A stretch of 64,000 nt of DNA from SKKC01 sp046542845 (GTDB lineage Bacteria > Spirochaetota > Spirochaetia > DSM-27196 > SKKC01): contig JBKHAN010000008.1 of assembly GCA_046542845.1 (NCBI GenBank), positions 8,451 through 72,450 on the forward strand, given 5' to 3'. The notes under the pieces were generated by a model that did not search any database, was not told the DNA's origin, and worked only from the letters and a program-made list of their open reading frames with translations. How positions within the stretch are numbered: position 1 is the first letter of the stretch; every line of letters begins with the position of its first letter. Shown here one piece after another: positions 42,806 to 51,385 of this stretch. A program made the translations under genes and the position numbers.

Positions 42806-43564
42806 TCAGTACATATGACCCATACGGTCTTTTTTTGTTTCCATATAGGTTCGGTTGTGATGGTTCCAGGCAGTAACGACCGGTATGCGACGGCTCACCC
42901 GTATGCCCTCCGAGGTGAGCTTGTTTATCTTATCCGGGTTGTTGGTCAGCAGGGCAACCGATTCTATCTCCAGCAGCCGAAGTATGGCCGCAGCGACGTC
43001 ATAGCTCCTCGCCTCCGCGGGGAAACCGAGATACTCGTTCGCTTCAATGGTATCGAGACCCAGATCCTGGAGTTGATACGCCTTGATCTTGTTTATAAGT
43101 CCGATACCGCGTCCCTCCTGTTTCAGGTATACGACCGCCCCACATTCCTGCTCGGAAATGTACTCGATAGCTGCTTCGAGCTGGTCCCGGCAGTCGCACC
43201 GCAGTGAACCCCATACGTCACCGGTGTGACATTGACTGTGCACTCGAACGGGAACGTCGGACTTCCCCGATACACTACCACGTACGATGGCGGTATGCTC
43301 CTTGCCACTGGTTCTGTCGAGGAAGCCATAGAGAACGAAACTCCCGAAACGCGTCGGAAAATCCGCCTCGGCGGCGAGCTCGACTGTGCACGGAGCATCT
43401 GCGTAGTCGCCGTCGCTTCCGATCGGCACTTCATCCAGAGAAAACTTCGGCTCACCGAACATCTTGCTGTTAAGCTTTTCGCGTAATTTGATCAAATCGC
43501 GGGGCTTCTCGCCGGGTTGATCCGTCGAAGAAGCGCTCCGCCCTGCTGTATTGTCGGGAAACAT
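42806..43564 (-). CDS. ribA: GTP cyclohydrolase II
   Basis: About 252 residues from ATG 43564; GTG 43579 is an alternative. It opens GTP in the first step of riboflavin synthesis. The zinc motif SQCHTGDVWGSLRCDC and the GTP-binding QEGRGIGLINKIKAY are intact. The N-terminal 60 residues before the catalytic domain are longer than in the 196-residue E. coli enzyme, and the DHBP synthase (RibB) domain found in many fusions is absent. It is last in a minus-strand run after the methyltransferase (54-base gap). Flavin supply would serve the FMN-linked NQR complex, but the loci are not adjacent. Confidence 0.93.
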   Translation of the reverse strand: MFPDNTAGRSASSTDQPGEKPRDLIKLREKLNSKMFGEPKFSLDEVPIGSDGDYADAPCTVELAAEADFPTRFGSFVLYGFLDRTSGKEHTAIVRGSVSGKSDVPVRVHSQCHTGDVWGSLRCDCRDQLEAAIEYISEQECGAVVYLKQEGRGIGLINKIKAYQLQDLGLDTIEANEYLGFPAEARSYDVAAAILRLLEIESVALLTNNPDKINKLTSEGIRVSRRIPVVTAWNHHNRTYMETKKDRMGHMY

Positions 43565-43618
43565 GCTATTTACAATCACTCCAGATGCGTAATATCGAGC
43601 AGGTGACAGAATACCGGA

Positions 43619-44482
43619 TTACCGCTTGAGCGAAAACCGAAAAAGTCCGTAACCGATGACATCTTCGACGAGGAGGCGCTTCAGCGCGTCCCCACCGACC
43701 ATAGACCGACACCATTCGCTATGGTCCGAACCGAGCTCGAGCAACGGTGCGCAGAAGCGAAGAAGATAGTCACGAACCCCGTGTCTCGAGACCTCGGCGG
43801 TCCAGTCAACCGAATAATCGAGAACGAAGCCGTGGTCGGCGGCCGTCCTGACCAGTTCGTCCGGAGTCATAATGGAAGGAACCCTCCACCCCCATTTGTA
43901 CCGCAACAATCTGCGATATTCGTCCGACCCGGTCGCCGGCCTTCGTTTCAGATAATCGTCGATCAGAACGAGGGTGCAGCCTTGTGCAGCGTACACTGAC
44001 GCGGCGCGAAAGAACGCGTTTGCTGAATCCGCGTGAGCAAACGCTTCGATAGCGTACATCAGATCGAAGGAATTGTGCATTACCCGATTCGAGTCGGAAT
44101 TCATGAAATCGCCTGCCAGAACCGTGCACGACGCGTCACCCTTTTTGTCGAGCCTTTGAAAACGCTCTCGTGCAGTCGCGGCCTGGTAAGGGCTTACAGT
44201 AATGCCTGTATAACGTATCGGTCGATAAGAGCTGTGGCGAGTCGCCAGATATGCTATAGTGCCACCGACCCCGCAACCGAGGTCAAGAACATTCTGAGCT
44301 TCTGTGTCCCGGAGGCAGGAAAGAATCTGTTCGTTCGCGTATTTGACCGCGTCACGACGATTGTTTATGCCTTGGGCCCACACCGGACGGTGTATCGCGC
44401 CTTCCCCGCGACCCGGGCCGAATCGCAAAAAGAGCCGGCTTGACTCATCGTAGTACTGCCTGACCAGTTCGCCGTGGCCCAT
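43619..44482 (-). CDS. SAM-dependent class I methyltransferase
   Basis: 287 residues from ATG 44482, eight bases after the hybrid-kinase stop and preceded by GGGGTGA; the frame opens at 44527. Motif I VLDLGCGVGGTIAYL and the post-motif segment YTGITVSPYQA are clear, followed by DLMYAIEAFAHADSAN. This spacing resembles the tocopherol/geranyl-diphosphate C-methyltransferase and ubiE-like group, so a small-molecule substrate is likely. The substrate is unknown. The C-terminal half (YRRLLRYKWGWRVPSIMT) also fits that group. It may be controlled with the two-component genes upstream. Confidence 0.82.
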   Translation of the reverse strand: MGHGELVRQYYDESSRLFLRFGPGRGEGAIHRPVWAQGINNRRDAVKYANEQILSCLRDTEAQNVLDLGCGVGGTIAYLATRHSSYRPIRYTGITVSPYQAATARERFQRLDKKGDASCTVLAGDFMNSDSNRVMHNSFDLMYAIEAFAHADSANAFFRAASVYAAQGCTLVLIDDYLKRRPATGSDEYRRLLRYKWGWRVPSIMTPDELVRTAADHGFVLDYSVDWTAEVSRHGVRDYLLRFCAPLLELGSDHSEWCRSMVGGDALKRLLVEDVIGYGLFRFSLKR

Positions 44483-44490
44483 CGAATGAC

Positions 44491-46917
44491 TCACCCCGAG
44501 TTCTGACGAGCCTTCAGCTCGTCCCACTCAACCGAAAGGGCTTCAAACTCTTTTTTCAGCTCGGTAAAAAGGGTTCGGCACTCGTTGAGCTGGTCCTGCT
44601 CGGCTGCGTCCTCAAGCTCTTCCGCCTTACGTCCAAGCCGAACTGCCTCAAGGCTGAGTGCTCCTCCCTTTATGCTATGAGCGACTGCGCGTATCTCGGG
44701 CGCGTTCCGTGAATCCAGGGAAACAGACAGCTCTCGAATCTGGGCTTCGACCTTTTCGAGAAACCCGTTCATAACCCGTTCGACTACCGCCGACTTCCCC
44801 ATGAAAGATTCAAGCGCACCCGCGTAGTCGAACACCGGGTGCCCGTCCACATCGGTCACCTTCGGCAGTGCGCCGAAATTCGGTTGTCGGGCGCTGCTCT
44901 CTCCAAGCCATTTGCCGAGCAGTTGTCGTACGTCTTTCGGCTTGAACGGCTTGGACATGTAATCATCCATTCCGTAATCGAGACACCTCTGGCGCTCGTC
45001 CGAATGCGCGTTTGCCGTAACGGCGATGATAGGCATTCGGAAACCAGCATCCCGGAGGCCGCGCGCTGCGTCGTACCCGTTCATTCGAGGCATTTGTATA
45101 TCCATGAAAACGATATCCGGTTGCAGTTCGCGCGCCCGCTCGAGTGCTTGAAGACCGTTCGAAGCGACATCGACCGTACACCCGGTCTTCTCCAGAATCG
45201 TCCGAAACAGTTGCTGGTTCACAAAGTGATCCTCCGCGACCAGAACGCGACCCGTAAAAGCGTCGTCCTGCACAGCGGCTGCAATCTCAGACTCGGGGCG
45301 TATCTGGTCTTCGGGTCCAACGGTCTCAAGTTCCGCCACGTCTTCAGCGTCATCGTGATCTTCAGCGATGGGAGCAGTCTCGACGAACGCCGCCTCGAGC
45401 GCACGAGCAAGGTCGGCCCACTTGACGGGTTTGTTTACGTAGGCGTCGAACCAGTTCAGCAGCTTCATTTTCGCTTCGCCCCCCATGATTCCCGCGGGCG
45501 TCATGAGTATGAGCTTCATGCTGGAAGCGCTTTCGTTTCTGTGGCTGTTAAGTTCGCTCGCCAGCTGCCATCCGTCGATTCCGGGGAGCACCGCGTCTAT
45601 GAGCACCAAACCGAATCCAGGTGTAGTACCGGGCAAGCTAGCGAGAAGGTTCAATGCTTCCTCACCGCTTTGAACATGCTCAACGTGCAGTCCCCAGATT
45701 CTCAGATAGCGACTGATTACCTCACAGGAACGTTTATTGTCGTCGACGACCAGGACCCGGCGTTCGCGAAGCGCGTCCAGCTCCGGTGCGGGCACGGTAT
45801 ACGTGTTTGCTTCGTTTTCCGTGTACGGCAGTGTAAACCAGAAGACGGAACCATTCCCCTCCTTCGACTGAACACCGATGCTTCCGTTCATGAGTTCAAT
45901 CAGACTCCGGGAAATCGATAGTCCCAGGCCCGTGCCTCCGTACTTTCGTGTCGTGGACGGGTCAACCTGACTGAATGGCTTGAACAGCCGATTCAGTTTG
46001 TCGTCGGCTATGCCGGTGCCTGTATCTATGACTCGAACGACAATCGCGGGTCTTGAACGATCCGGCGCAAGCCGGGCTTCCAGCACGATTTCCCCTTCGC
46101 TCGTAAACTTGACCGCGTTATTGAACAGGTTCACGATTACCTGACGCAAGCGCACCGGATCGCCGTCGATGATTCGAGGGATTCCCGGGCCTATGTCTAT
46201 GACAACCTCGAGGCCTTTCTTATGCGCCTCAAGACTGACCAGATTCACCGCTTCCTGTATAGTCTGTACAAAATCAAATTCGATTACCTCAAGAGAAAGC
46301 TTTCCTGCTTCGATCTTCGAGAAATCAAGGATGTCATTTATGAGTCCGAGCAGAACTTCGGCGCCGAAGCGTATCTGCTCTCCGTATTCACGCTGCTCGG
46401 GATCGAGTTTTGTCTCCATGAGCAGCTCGGACATGCCGGTCACGGTATGTATCGGAGTCCGGATTTCATGACTCATGTTCGCCAGAAAAGCGGACTTTGT
46501 TCGAGTCGCTCGCTCCGCAATCTCTTTTTCGCGCCTGAGACGTTCCTGACCACGTCGTTCTTCGGTCACGTCCTCGAGCAGCACAAACACGAACGGGGAG
46601 GTTCCTGAACCCGTGACATACGAGCAGTTCATTCGGCACCACGGTTCTGTGCCATCCAGATTCTTGACACGAACAATTGACTGGAAGGGAACCGAGTGAT
46701 CCGAAACGAGCTCCTTGAACTGTTCAATAAACAGATCGATCTCGTCTTCATGCAGGAAGCGATAAAGCGCTTCTCCATGCAACTCGTCTTCGCGCCGATC
46801 GAAGATGCTGCAGGCCGAGGCATTCATATGTTGAATGTGAGCACCGGTATCGAGTACGGCCATTCCTACGGGTGAGTGACTGAAAATGATTTGAAACTGA
46901 CGCTCGGACGCAGACAT
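44491..46917 (-). CDS. Soluble hybrid histidine kinase (PAS-HisKA-HATPase-REC-REC-HPt)
   Basis: 808 residues. In order: PAS domain (about 5-120), HisKA with phosphoacceptor His150 (NMSHEIRTP), HATPase with N-box NLFNNAVKF and G-boxes DTGTGI and GGTGLGLS (about 195-375), a first receiver with LIDAVLPGIDG (about 395-510), a second receiver with VFMDIQMPRMNG (about 555-670) and a C-terminal HPt with AHSIKGGALSLEA. No membrane helix is present, so it senses a cytosolic signal, presumably through the PAS domain. It forms a full His-Asp-His-Asp phosphorelay and is 7 bases downstream of a double-receiver protein, its probable partner. Confidence 0.93.
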   Translation of the reverse strand: MSASERQFQIIFSHSPVGMAVLDTGAHIQHMNASACSIFDRREDELHGEALYRFLHEDEIDLFIEQFKELVSDHSVPFQSIVRVKNLDGTEPWCRMNCSYVTGSGTSPFVFVLLEDVTEERRGQERLRREKEIAERATRTKSAFLANMSHEIRTPIHTVTGMSELLMETKLDPEQREYGEQIRFGAEVLLGLINDILDFSKIEAGKLSLEVIEFDFVQTIQEAVNLVSLEAHKKGLEVVIDIGPGIPRIIDGDPVRLRQVIVNLFNNAVKFTSEGEIVLEARLAPDRSRPAIVVRVIDTGTGIADDKLNRLFKPFSQVDPSTTRKYGGTGLGLSISRSLIELMNGSIGVQSKEGNGSVFWFTLPYTENEANTYTVPAPELDALRERRVLVVDDNKRSCEVISRYLRIWGLHVEHVQSGEEALNLLASLPGTTPGFGLVLIDAVLPGIDGWQLASELNSHRNESASSMKLILMTPAGIMGGEAKMKLLNWFDAYVNKPVKWADLARALEAAFVETAPIAEDHDDAEDVAELETVGPEDQIRPESEIAAAVQDDAFTGRVLVAEDHFVNQQLFRTILEKTGCTVDVASNGLQALERARELQPDIVFMDIQMPRMNGYDAARGLRDAGFRMPIIAVTANAHSDERQRCLDYGMDDYMSKPFKPKDVRQLLGKWLGESSARQPNFGALPKVTDVDGHPVFDYAGALESFMGKSAVVERVMNGFLEKVEAQIRELSVSLDSRNAPEIRAVAHSIKGGALSLEAVRLGRKAEELEDAAEQDQLNECRTLFTELKKEFEALSVEWDELKARQNSG

Positions 46918-46924
46918 CGTCGAC

Positions 46925-48193
46925 CTAGAAGTTGCTCCGAAGTACTTCGGTAGCCTTTCGGATTACGTGCTCAGGTTTGAGCGGCTTGATAAGATAACTC
47001 TTAACGCCGAGTTTCAACGCCTTGACTACCGCCTCGCGCTGGGAAAGCGCGCTGAGAACGATCACTGGAGGAACTCCTTCTTTACCCTGAAGCTCGGAAA
47101 GAACGGCGAACCCGTCTTTTTTCGGCATCATGAGATCGAGGAATACCAGATCGTTTTCCAACCCTTTCGGATCTGCCACAAAATCGGCTCCATCGTCGTA
47201 GGTAGTAACCGATACATTCGTATCTTCGAAGACGGTCTTGATCAGTTCCTGTATGACCATATCGTCGTCCACAACCGCAACACTGGCAGAGCCGGAAATA
47301 TCCGGTACACTGGTCACATCGTCGGATACGGTGTTCTCGCCTCCGAAGCGAAGGTTAATGGATTCTTCTTTCCCACTCTTCGGAGCGCTTGCGTTCAGGA
47401 ACTCTTTCTGTACGGTATTGCTCTCTCTGTCGACATAGCTGCCTGCTTTGCGGCCGAGTAGTCCATCCATGGCCTTTTCAAGCGTATCGGTAACCTCGAT
47501 GCCGGTGTATTCCTTTCGCTGTTCTACAAAAATCCTGACCTGTTCATTCGCGGTCAGGATTTTCAGCTGCTTCGGTTTTACGCCGGTCCGGTCGAGAATC
47601 GTGTTCAGAAGCAGACCAAGCTTCCCGGTTTCATCTCTGGAAATCTCTATGCTGCTCATCATTACCAGCACTTTCGGCGTTGGTACCCGGTAGAGGTCAA
47701 GGAGTTCCTGTATCTTGTATTTCAGCAGGCTGATCTTGTCGCTGTTCAGACCCTGCGCGACTTCAATGAAGAGAATCTGATCGTTGAAATGCGCTTCAAT
47801 TATGCAGGGTGTGGTGTCTACCTTGACCTCGACCCCCAGGATATCGCTTATGCTGGCGAGCAGTTGATCGAGTTTTATGGGTTTGGTGAAAAATTTCTTC
47901 ACATTGTAGGGCGCGATCTGAACGATGTTGTCGCGCTCGATACGATTACTGGCCATAATAACCGGAACATCTTTTGCGTTCGGATCTGCATTCTTTTTCT
48001 GTAGAACTTCGAGCGCGCTTGAGCGCGACAGGTAGAAGTCCATGATAACAAGGTCAGGAACCTGACTTCGAAGCTTGACCGTACCGTCGAGCCCGTTTAC
48101 TGCGACGGTGACGTCGAAGCCGTACTGCTCGAGTTTGGTCTGAAGAAAATCACGGAAAAGCTGCGATTCATCGATCACCAGTATGTTTTTCAT
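46925..48193 (-). CDS. Double-receiver response regulator with a middle STAS-like domain
   Basis: 422 residues. The N-terminal receiver (1-120) has phosphoacceptor Asp52 (LVIMDFYLS), acidic Asp8/Glu9 and Lys104. A middle domain (about 130-255) with VLVMMSSIEIS and LKILTANEQVRIF has an alternating strand-helix pattern similar to STAS or anti-sigma antagonist folds. A Ser/Gly-rich linker leads to a second receiver (about 300-422) with Asp353 (VFLDLMMPKKDGF) and a conserved Lys. There is no DNA-binding output, so it probably works by protein interaction. It is upstream of the hybrid kinase in the same operon. Confidence 0.85.
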   Translation of the reverse strand: MKNILVIDESQLFRDFLQTKLEQYGFDVTVAVNGLDGTVKLRSQVPDLVIMDFYLSRSSALEVLQKKNADPNAKDVPVIMASNRIERDNIVQIAPYNVKKFFTKPIKLDQLLASISDILGVEVKVDTTPCIIEAHFNDQILFIEVAQGLNSDKISLLKYKIQELLDLYRVPTPKVLVMMSSIEISRDETGKLGLLLNTILDRTGVKPKQLKILTANEQVRIFVEQRKEYTGIEVTDTLEKAMDGLLGRKAGSYVDRESNTVQKEFLNASAPKSGKEESINLRFGGENTVSDDVTSVPDISGSASVAVVDDDMVIQELIKTVFEDTNVSVTTYDDGADFVADPKGLENDLVFLDLMMPKKDGFAVLSELQGKEGVPPVIVLSALSQREAVVKALKLGVKSYLIKPLKPEHVIRKATEVLRSNF

Positions 48194-48221
48194 ATGCCAC
48201 CCCGGTCACAAAGACCCTTCT

Positions 48222-48251
48222 TTTATACCTGCACGGACCCAATCAACGCAA
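48222..48251 (-). promoter_or_regulatory. Promoter of the two-component operon
   Basis: On the minus strand TTGCGT (48251-48246), an 18-base spacer, TATAAA (48227-48222). The leader is about 20-25 bases with GGGGTGG before ATG 48193. It diverges from the outer-membrane protein promoter. Confidence 0.5.
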
Positions 48252-48269
48252 GGAGCCCATCTGAGAGAA

Positions 48270-48307
48270 TTGACGACTCCGTATGTGCGCGCGTACTATC
48301 AGGCGTA
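48270..48307 (+). promoter_or_regulatory. Promoter of the leaderless outer-membrane protein gene
   Basis: TTGACG (48270-48275), an 18-base spacer, TACTAT (48294-48299) and 8 bases to ATG 48308. Transcription is predicted to begin one or two bases from the ATG. No Shine-Dalgarno sequence. The longer open frame from 48194 would begin upstream of this promoter and is rejected. Confidence 0.65.
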
Positions 48308-49444
48308 ATGAACACAAAGATCGGTTCGTCGTTGAGTAGTCTTTCGATCGCAACGGTACTTACGCTGTTTGCTTGTCTTCTACCAGTTCCGGCCCATTCA
48401 CAACAATCGATCAGCGTTTCGCCTCTGATCTGGGGAGCACAACTTCGACTGGAGACGGAAGTCTCAGCCGGTATCAATCCTGTGATCCTTGGCGGGTCAT
48501 TCGGAGCCGCCTTCGGATCTACGCCGTACTTGCGACGGGTCGACGGAGTACCATTTCAAGCCGGTCAACTTGACATAGAACCGATTGAAACTTCTGTAAC
48601 CAGCACCTACACAGGATGGAACGTCGACCTTTCACGAGCGCTGCTTCGAAACTCCCGCGACGAATCCCTGGTATCAGTGTTCTTCGGTTACTGGGGCAGA
48701 TTAGATAACCGCTTCGACGAAAGCGGTGAGTCGTCTCTGTTTTCGGCTGTACCGCCACCGAAGGACTATCAGGGACAGCTCCTTAACAGCTTCCGTACCG
48801 GTGTCGAGGTCGGACACGTTCGAACCCTCGATCGCGCTCCATTGCTTGAGGGGGCCGACGCAACAGCAACCGTCGAATGGGCTCCTGCGTGGCTCGGGAA
48901 CGAGGTGATCGGTTCCGCCGACTTCATGCGTTTTTCGGCAGAGGCACGCGGATTTATACCAATTTCCGCTGGTGGTGGTGAAAACGAACATCAAGCGATA
49001 GGAGTCTATGGCGGAGCCCACATCATTGGCGATTATACGGTCGGCTCCAATATTCCTATCCTCGTGCGCAGTTCATTTGGAGGTCGCTCCGGTCGGTCCG
49101 GACTTGCAGGAACGGTGCGCGGCTACGAATCCGGCCGATTCGATTCAGTCGTGAAAGCGGCCACGGGCGCGGAGCTGCGCATCGTGGGCCCGGCGCTCGC
49201 CGCGGCACGGTTCACCCCAGGACTCGTGCTCTATGGAGATGCGGGTTACTACTCGGGGTACGAAGGCTCCGATCCAGCATCCGAGGACGATTCCGGATGG
49301 ATTGCTTCAACCGGGGCAGGCCTTTCTCTAAGCTTCCTTGAGACGGTTACGCTCGTTTTCTACAGCAACTTGGTCCTTGCGGAGGAACTCCTCACAGGTG
49401 GACGCCTTAACCCTTTTGCGGTTGGATTCGGATATCACTTCTGA
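48308..49444 (+). CDS. Probable outer-membrane beta-barrel protein
   Basis: 378 residues from ATG 48308. A signal peptide (SIATVLTLFACLLPVPAHS, cleavage near residue 32) is followed by alternating amphipathic strands rich in Gly, Ser and aromatic residues. The chain ends in PFAVGFGYHF, with the terminal Phe expected for Bam-dependent barrel proteins. It has no recognised domain and could be a porin or a specific channel. It is divergent from the two-component operon, which is a common arrangement for a regulated envelope protein, though no operator is seen. Confidence 0.65.
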   Translation: MNTKIGSSLSSLSIATVLTLFACLLPVPAHSQQSISVSPLIWGAQLRLETEVSAGINPVILGGSFGAAFGSTPYLRRVDGVPFQAGQLDIEPIETSVTSTYTGWNVDLSRALLRNSRDESLVSVFFGYWGRLDNRFDESGESSLFSAVPPPKDYQGQLLNSFRTGVEVGHVRTLDRAPLLEGADATATVEWAPAWLGNEVIGSADFMRFSAEARGFIPISAGGGENEHQAIGVYGGAHIIGDYTVGSNIPILVRSSFGGRSGRSGLAGTVRGYESGRFDSVVKAATGAELRIVGPALAAARFTPGLVLYGDAGYYSGYEGSDPASEDDSGWIASTGAGLSLSFLETVTLVFYSNLVLAEELLTGGRLNPFAVGFGYHF

Positions 49445-49486
49445 ACCGCTCATCACACCCGGTCACCGACTCATTGTAAAGGACGA

Positions 49487-51385
49487 ATGACTATGCAGAA
49501 ACCGACTCAACCATACGCTGATACTTCGGGGTTTATTCACGCTCCTGTCGCGTTCTACAGCCTGTCGGAAGGCCAACGCGTCGGTTTGGACGATATCCGG
49601 CAGGCGTCCGACAAAATGATTCGCAGTATCTCCGGCTGGCGAGCGTGTATGTCGCCTGAAGAGAGCCCGGAATCGGCAGACACGAAGCTGAATCCCTCAT
49701 ACGCCATCTTGATTATTGCTGCAGCTATTTCGTTCGTTCGACTGATCCGTCAGACCGGTCGTAATGAGTGTGTACTGTTAGCCTGCGACACCCGGCCGAC
49801 CGGTCCCGCCATACTCGACACGCTTGTTCGCGCTTTCAGCTACCTCGGTATAGGAGTCAAGGTGGCGGGGGTGGTTTCGGTATGCGAGGCGAGCGCGGCG
49901 GTGGCGGCCGATCCGGATACCGGCGGCTTGTGCTTTGTTACCGCAAGCCACAATCCCCGGGGCTATAACGGTCTCAAGTTCATGACCGAGCACGGACACG
50001 TGCTTCCTGCCTCTGAAGCTGCGCTTTTAAACGAGACCTTTGAAAGCACCGTCGTTCGTTGGGACGCGTTTGAAAAACTCCGTCGGGTCGTACTGCACGC
50101 AGACGTACCGAAGATCCTCGAAGCCTACGACCGGCAAGCTGAAGTTCGGGCGTTTACCCGAAGGGCATATATTTCTCTTCTCGAAAACCGCTCAGCTTCG
50201 CCATGGACATTTTCCGAGTTAACGTCACACACGAGTCCCGTCAGTGTGTTCGCGGATATGAACGGAAGCGCGCGCAGCGTCGGACCGGACCGGGAGTATC
50301 TTGAGGCCTGGGGCATGAGGTACACGTCAATCAACGACATCCCCGGTCAGATTGTTCACGCGATCGAGCCTGAGGGTCGTGCGCTCGATGATTGCAGAGC
50401 TCAGATGGGCGGAGCTCTCGTGGGCTACGTACCGGATAACGATGGTGACCGGGGAAATCTCGTACTTAACCCTTCGGGAACGAGCCCCTTTTCCCTTTCG
50501 GCACAGGAGGTGTTCGCGCTTTCTGTTGTCGCGGAACTGTCCATGGACGCGATTCGCCTGGAGAACGCCGACTCCAAGCTTCCACGCGCAATAGTCGTGA
50601 ATGGCCCCACGTCTCTTCGAATCGATCGCCTTGCGCGTGCTTTTGGAGTGGCGGTTTTCCGCGCTGAAGTCGGCGAAGCCAATATTCTTGAACGTTCCCG
50701 CGAGCTGCGTGAAGAGGGCTACGTGGTGCCCATAACGGGAGAGGGGTCAAACGGCGGGAACATAACGCACCCCGGGACCATACGCGATCCATTATCGACG
50801 ATATCATCGCTCATACGGCTGATCGCGTGGAGACCTGCGGAGAAACCGTACACACAAACGCCTGCGCATGTTGCATTTCAGGCGCTCAGTATCGCCGGGA
50901 ATCCGCATTCCATGAAACCCGAAGAAATCCTCGAAGCAATTCTCGCTGGACTTCCGGTGTTCCGCACGACCCCGACAACAGATTCTCAGGCCAGGATCAC
51001 CGTGGCTACGCTCGACCATGGGGCTTTGAAGTCGGCCTACGAATACCTTCTGGAAGACGAAATCGGGAAGCTTAAGGTACACCCATCGCTGTCATGGATA
51101 GACAGCTACCGGATTCTCAATCTTGAGGCGACTGTTGTTCGCGAAGGTGCAGGAAACCGGGATCCGAATGGGAATCAGAGCGGCGGCTTGTCGGTTCACC
51201 TTCTCGATTCGTCGGGAACCGCCAGAGCGTTCATGTGGATGCGCGGTTCGCGGACCGAACCGGTCCTGCGACTTATCGTTGACATGGAAGGGGCAGATGA
51301 CCTCGCGTACTCTCAGCTCATGACGACGCAGGCACACATGGTTGCCCGCGCCTCGCAGTACGTCGTAGACCAGGCAATGGATTAG
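49487..51385 (+). CDS. Alpha-D-phosphohexomutase family protein (PMM/PGM-like)
   Basis: 632 residues, longer than the usual 450-580. The four active-site loops are visible: phosphoserine loop FVTASHNPRGYNGLKF, metal loop GYVPDNDGDRGN, sugar-binding GEGSNGGNITHPG and phosphate-binding RGSRTEPVLRL. All key residues are present, so it should be active in interconverting hexose 1- and 6-phosphates; specificity for glucose or mannose cannot be read directly. AAAGGA lies upstream of ATG 49487. Insertions between loops account for the size. It overlaps the stop of the convergent MutY-like gene by 4 bases. Confidence 0.85.
   Translation: MTMQKPTQPYADTSGFIHAPVAFYSLSEGQRVGLDDIRQASDKMIRSISGWRACMSPEESPESADTKLNPSYAILIIAAAISFVRLIRQTGRNECVLLACDTRPTGPAILDTLVRAFSYLGIGVKVAGVVSVCEASAAVAADPDTGGLCFVTASHNPRGYNGLKFMTEHGHVLPASEAALLNETFESTVVRWDAFEKLRRVVLHADVPKILEAYDRQAEVRAFTRRAYISLLENRSASPWTFSELTSHTSPVSVFADMNGSARSVGPDREYLEAWGMRYTSINDIPGQIVHAIEPEGRALDDCRAQMGGALVGYVPDNDGDRGNLVLNPSGTSPFSLSAQEVFALSVVAELSMDAIRLENADSKLPRAIVVNGPTSLRIDRLARAFGVAVFRAEVGEANILERSRELREEGYVVPITGEGSNGGNITHPGTIRDPLSTISSLIRLIAWRPAEKPYTQTPAHVAFQALSIAGNPHSMKPEEILEAILAGLPVFRTTPTTDSQARITVATLDHGALKSAYEYLLEDEIGKLKVHPSLSWIDSYRILNLEATVVREGAGNRDPNGNQSGGLSVHLLDSSGTARAFMWMRGSRTEPVLRLIVDMEGADDLAYSQLMTTQAHMVARASQYVVDQAMD

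Noticed and set aside
44839..45921. 360-residue plus-strand open frame opposite the hybrid kinase
   Set aside because: Antisense shadow of the receiver domains, which have full motifs on the minus strand.
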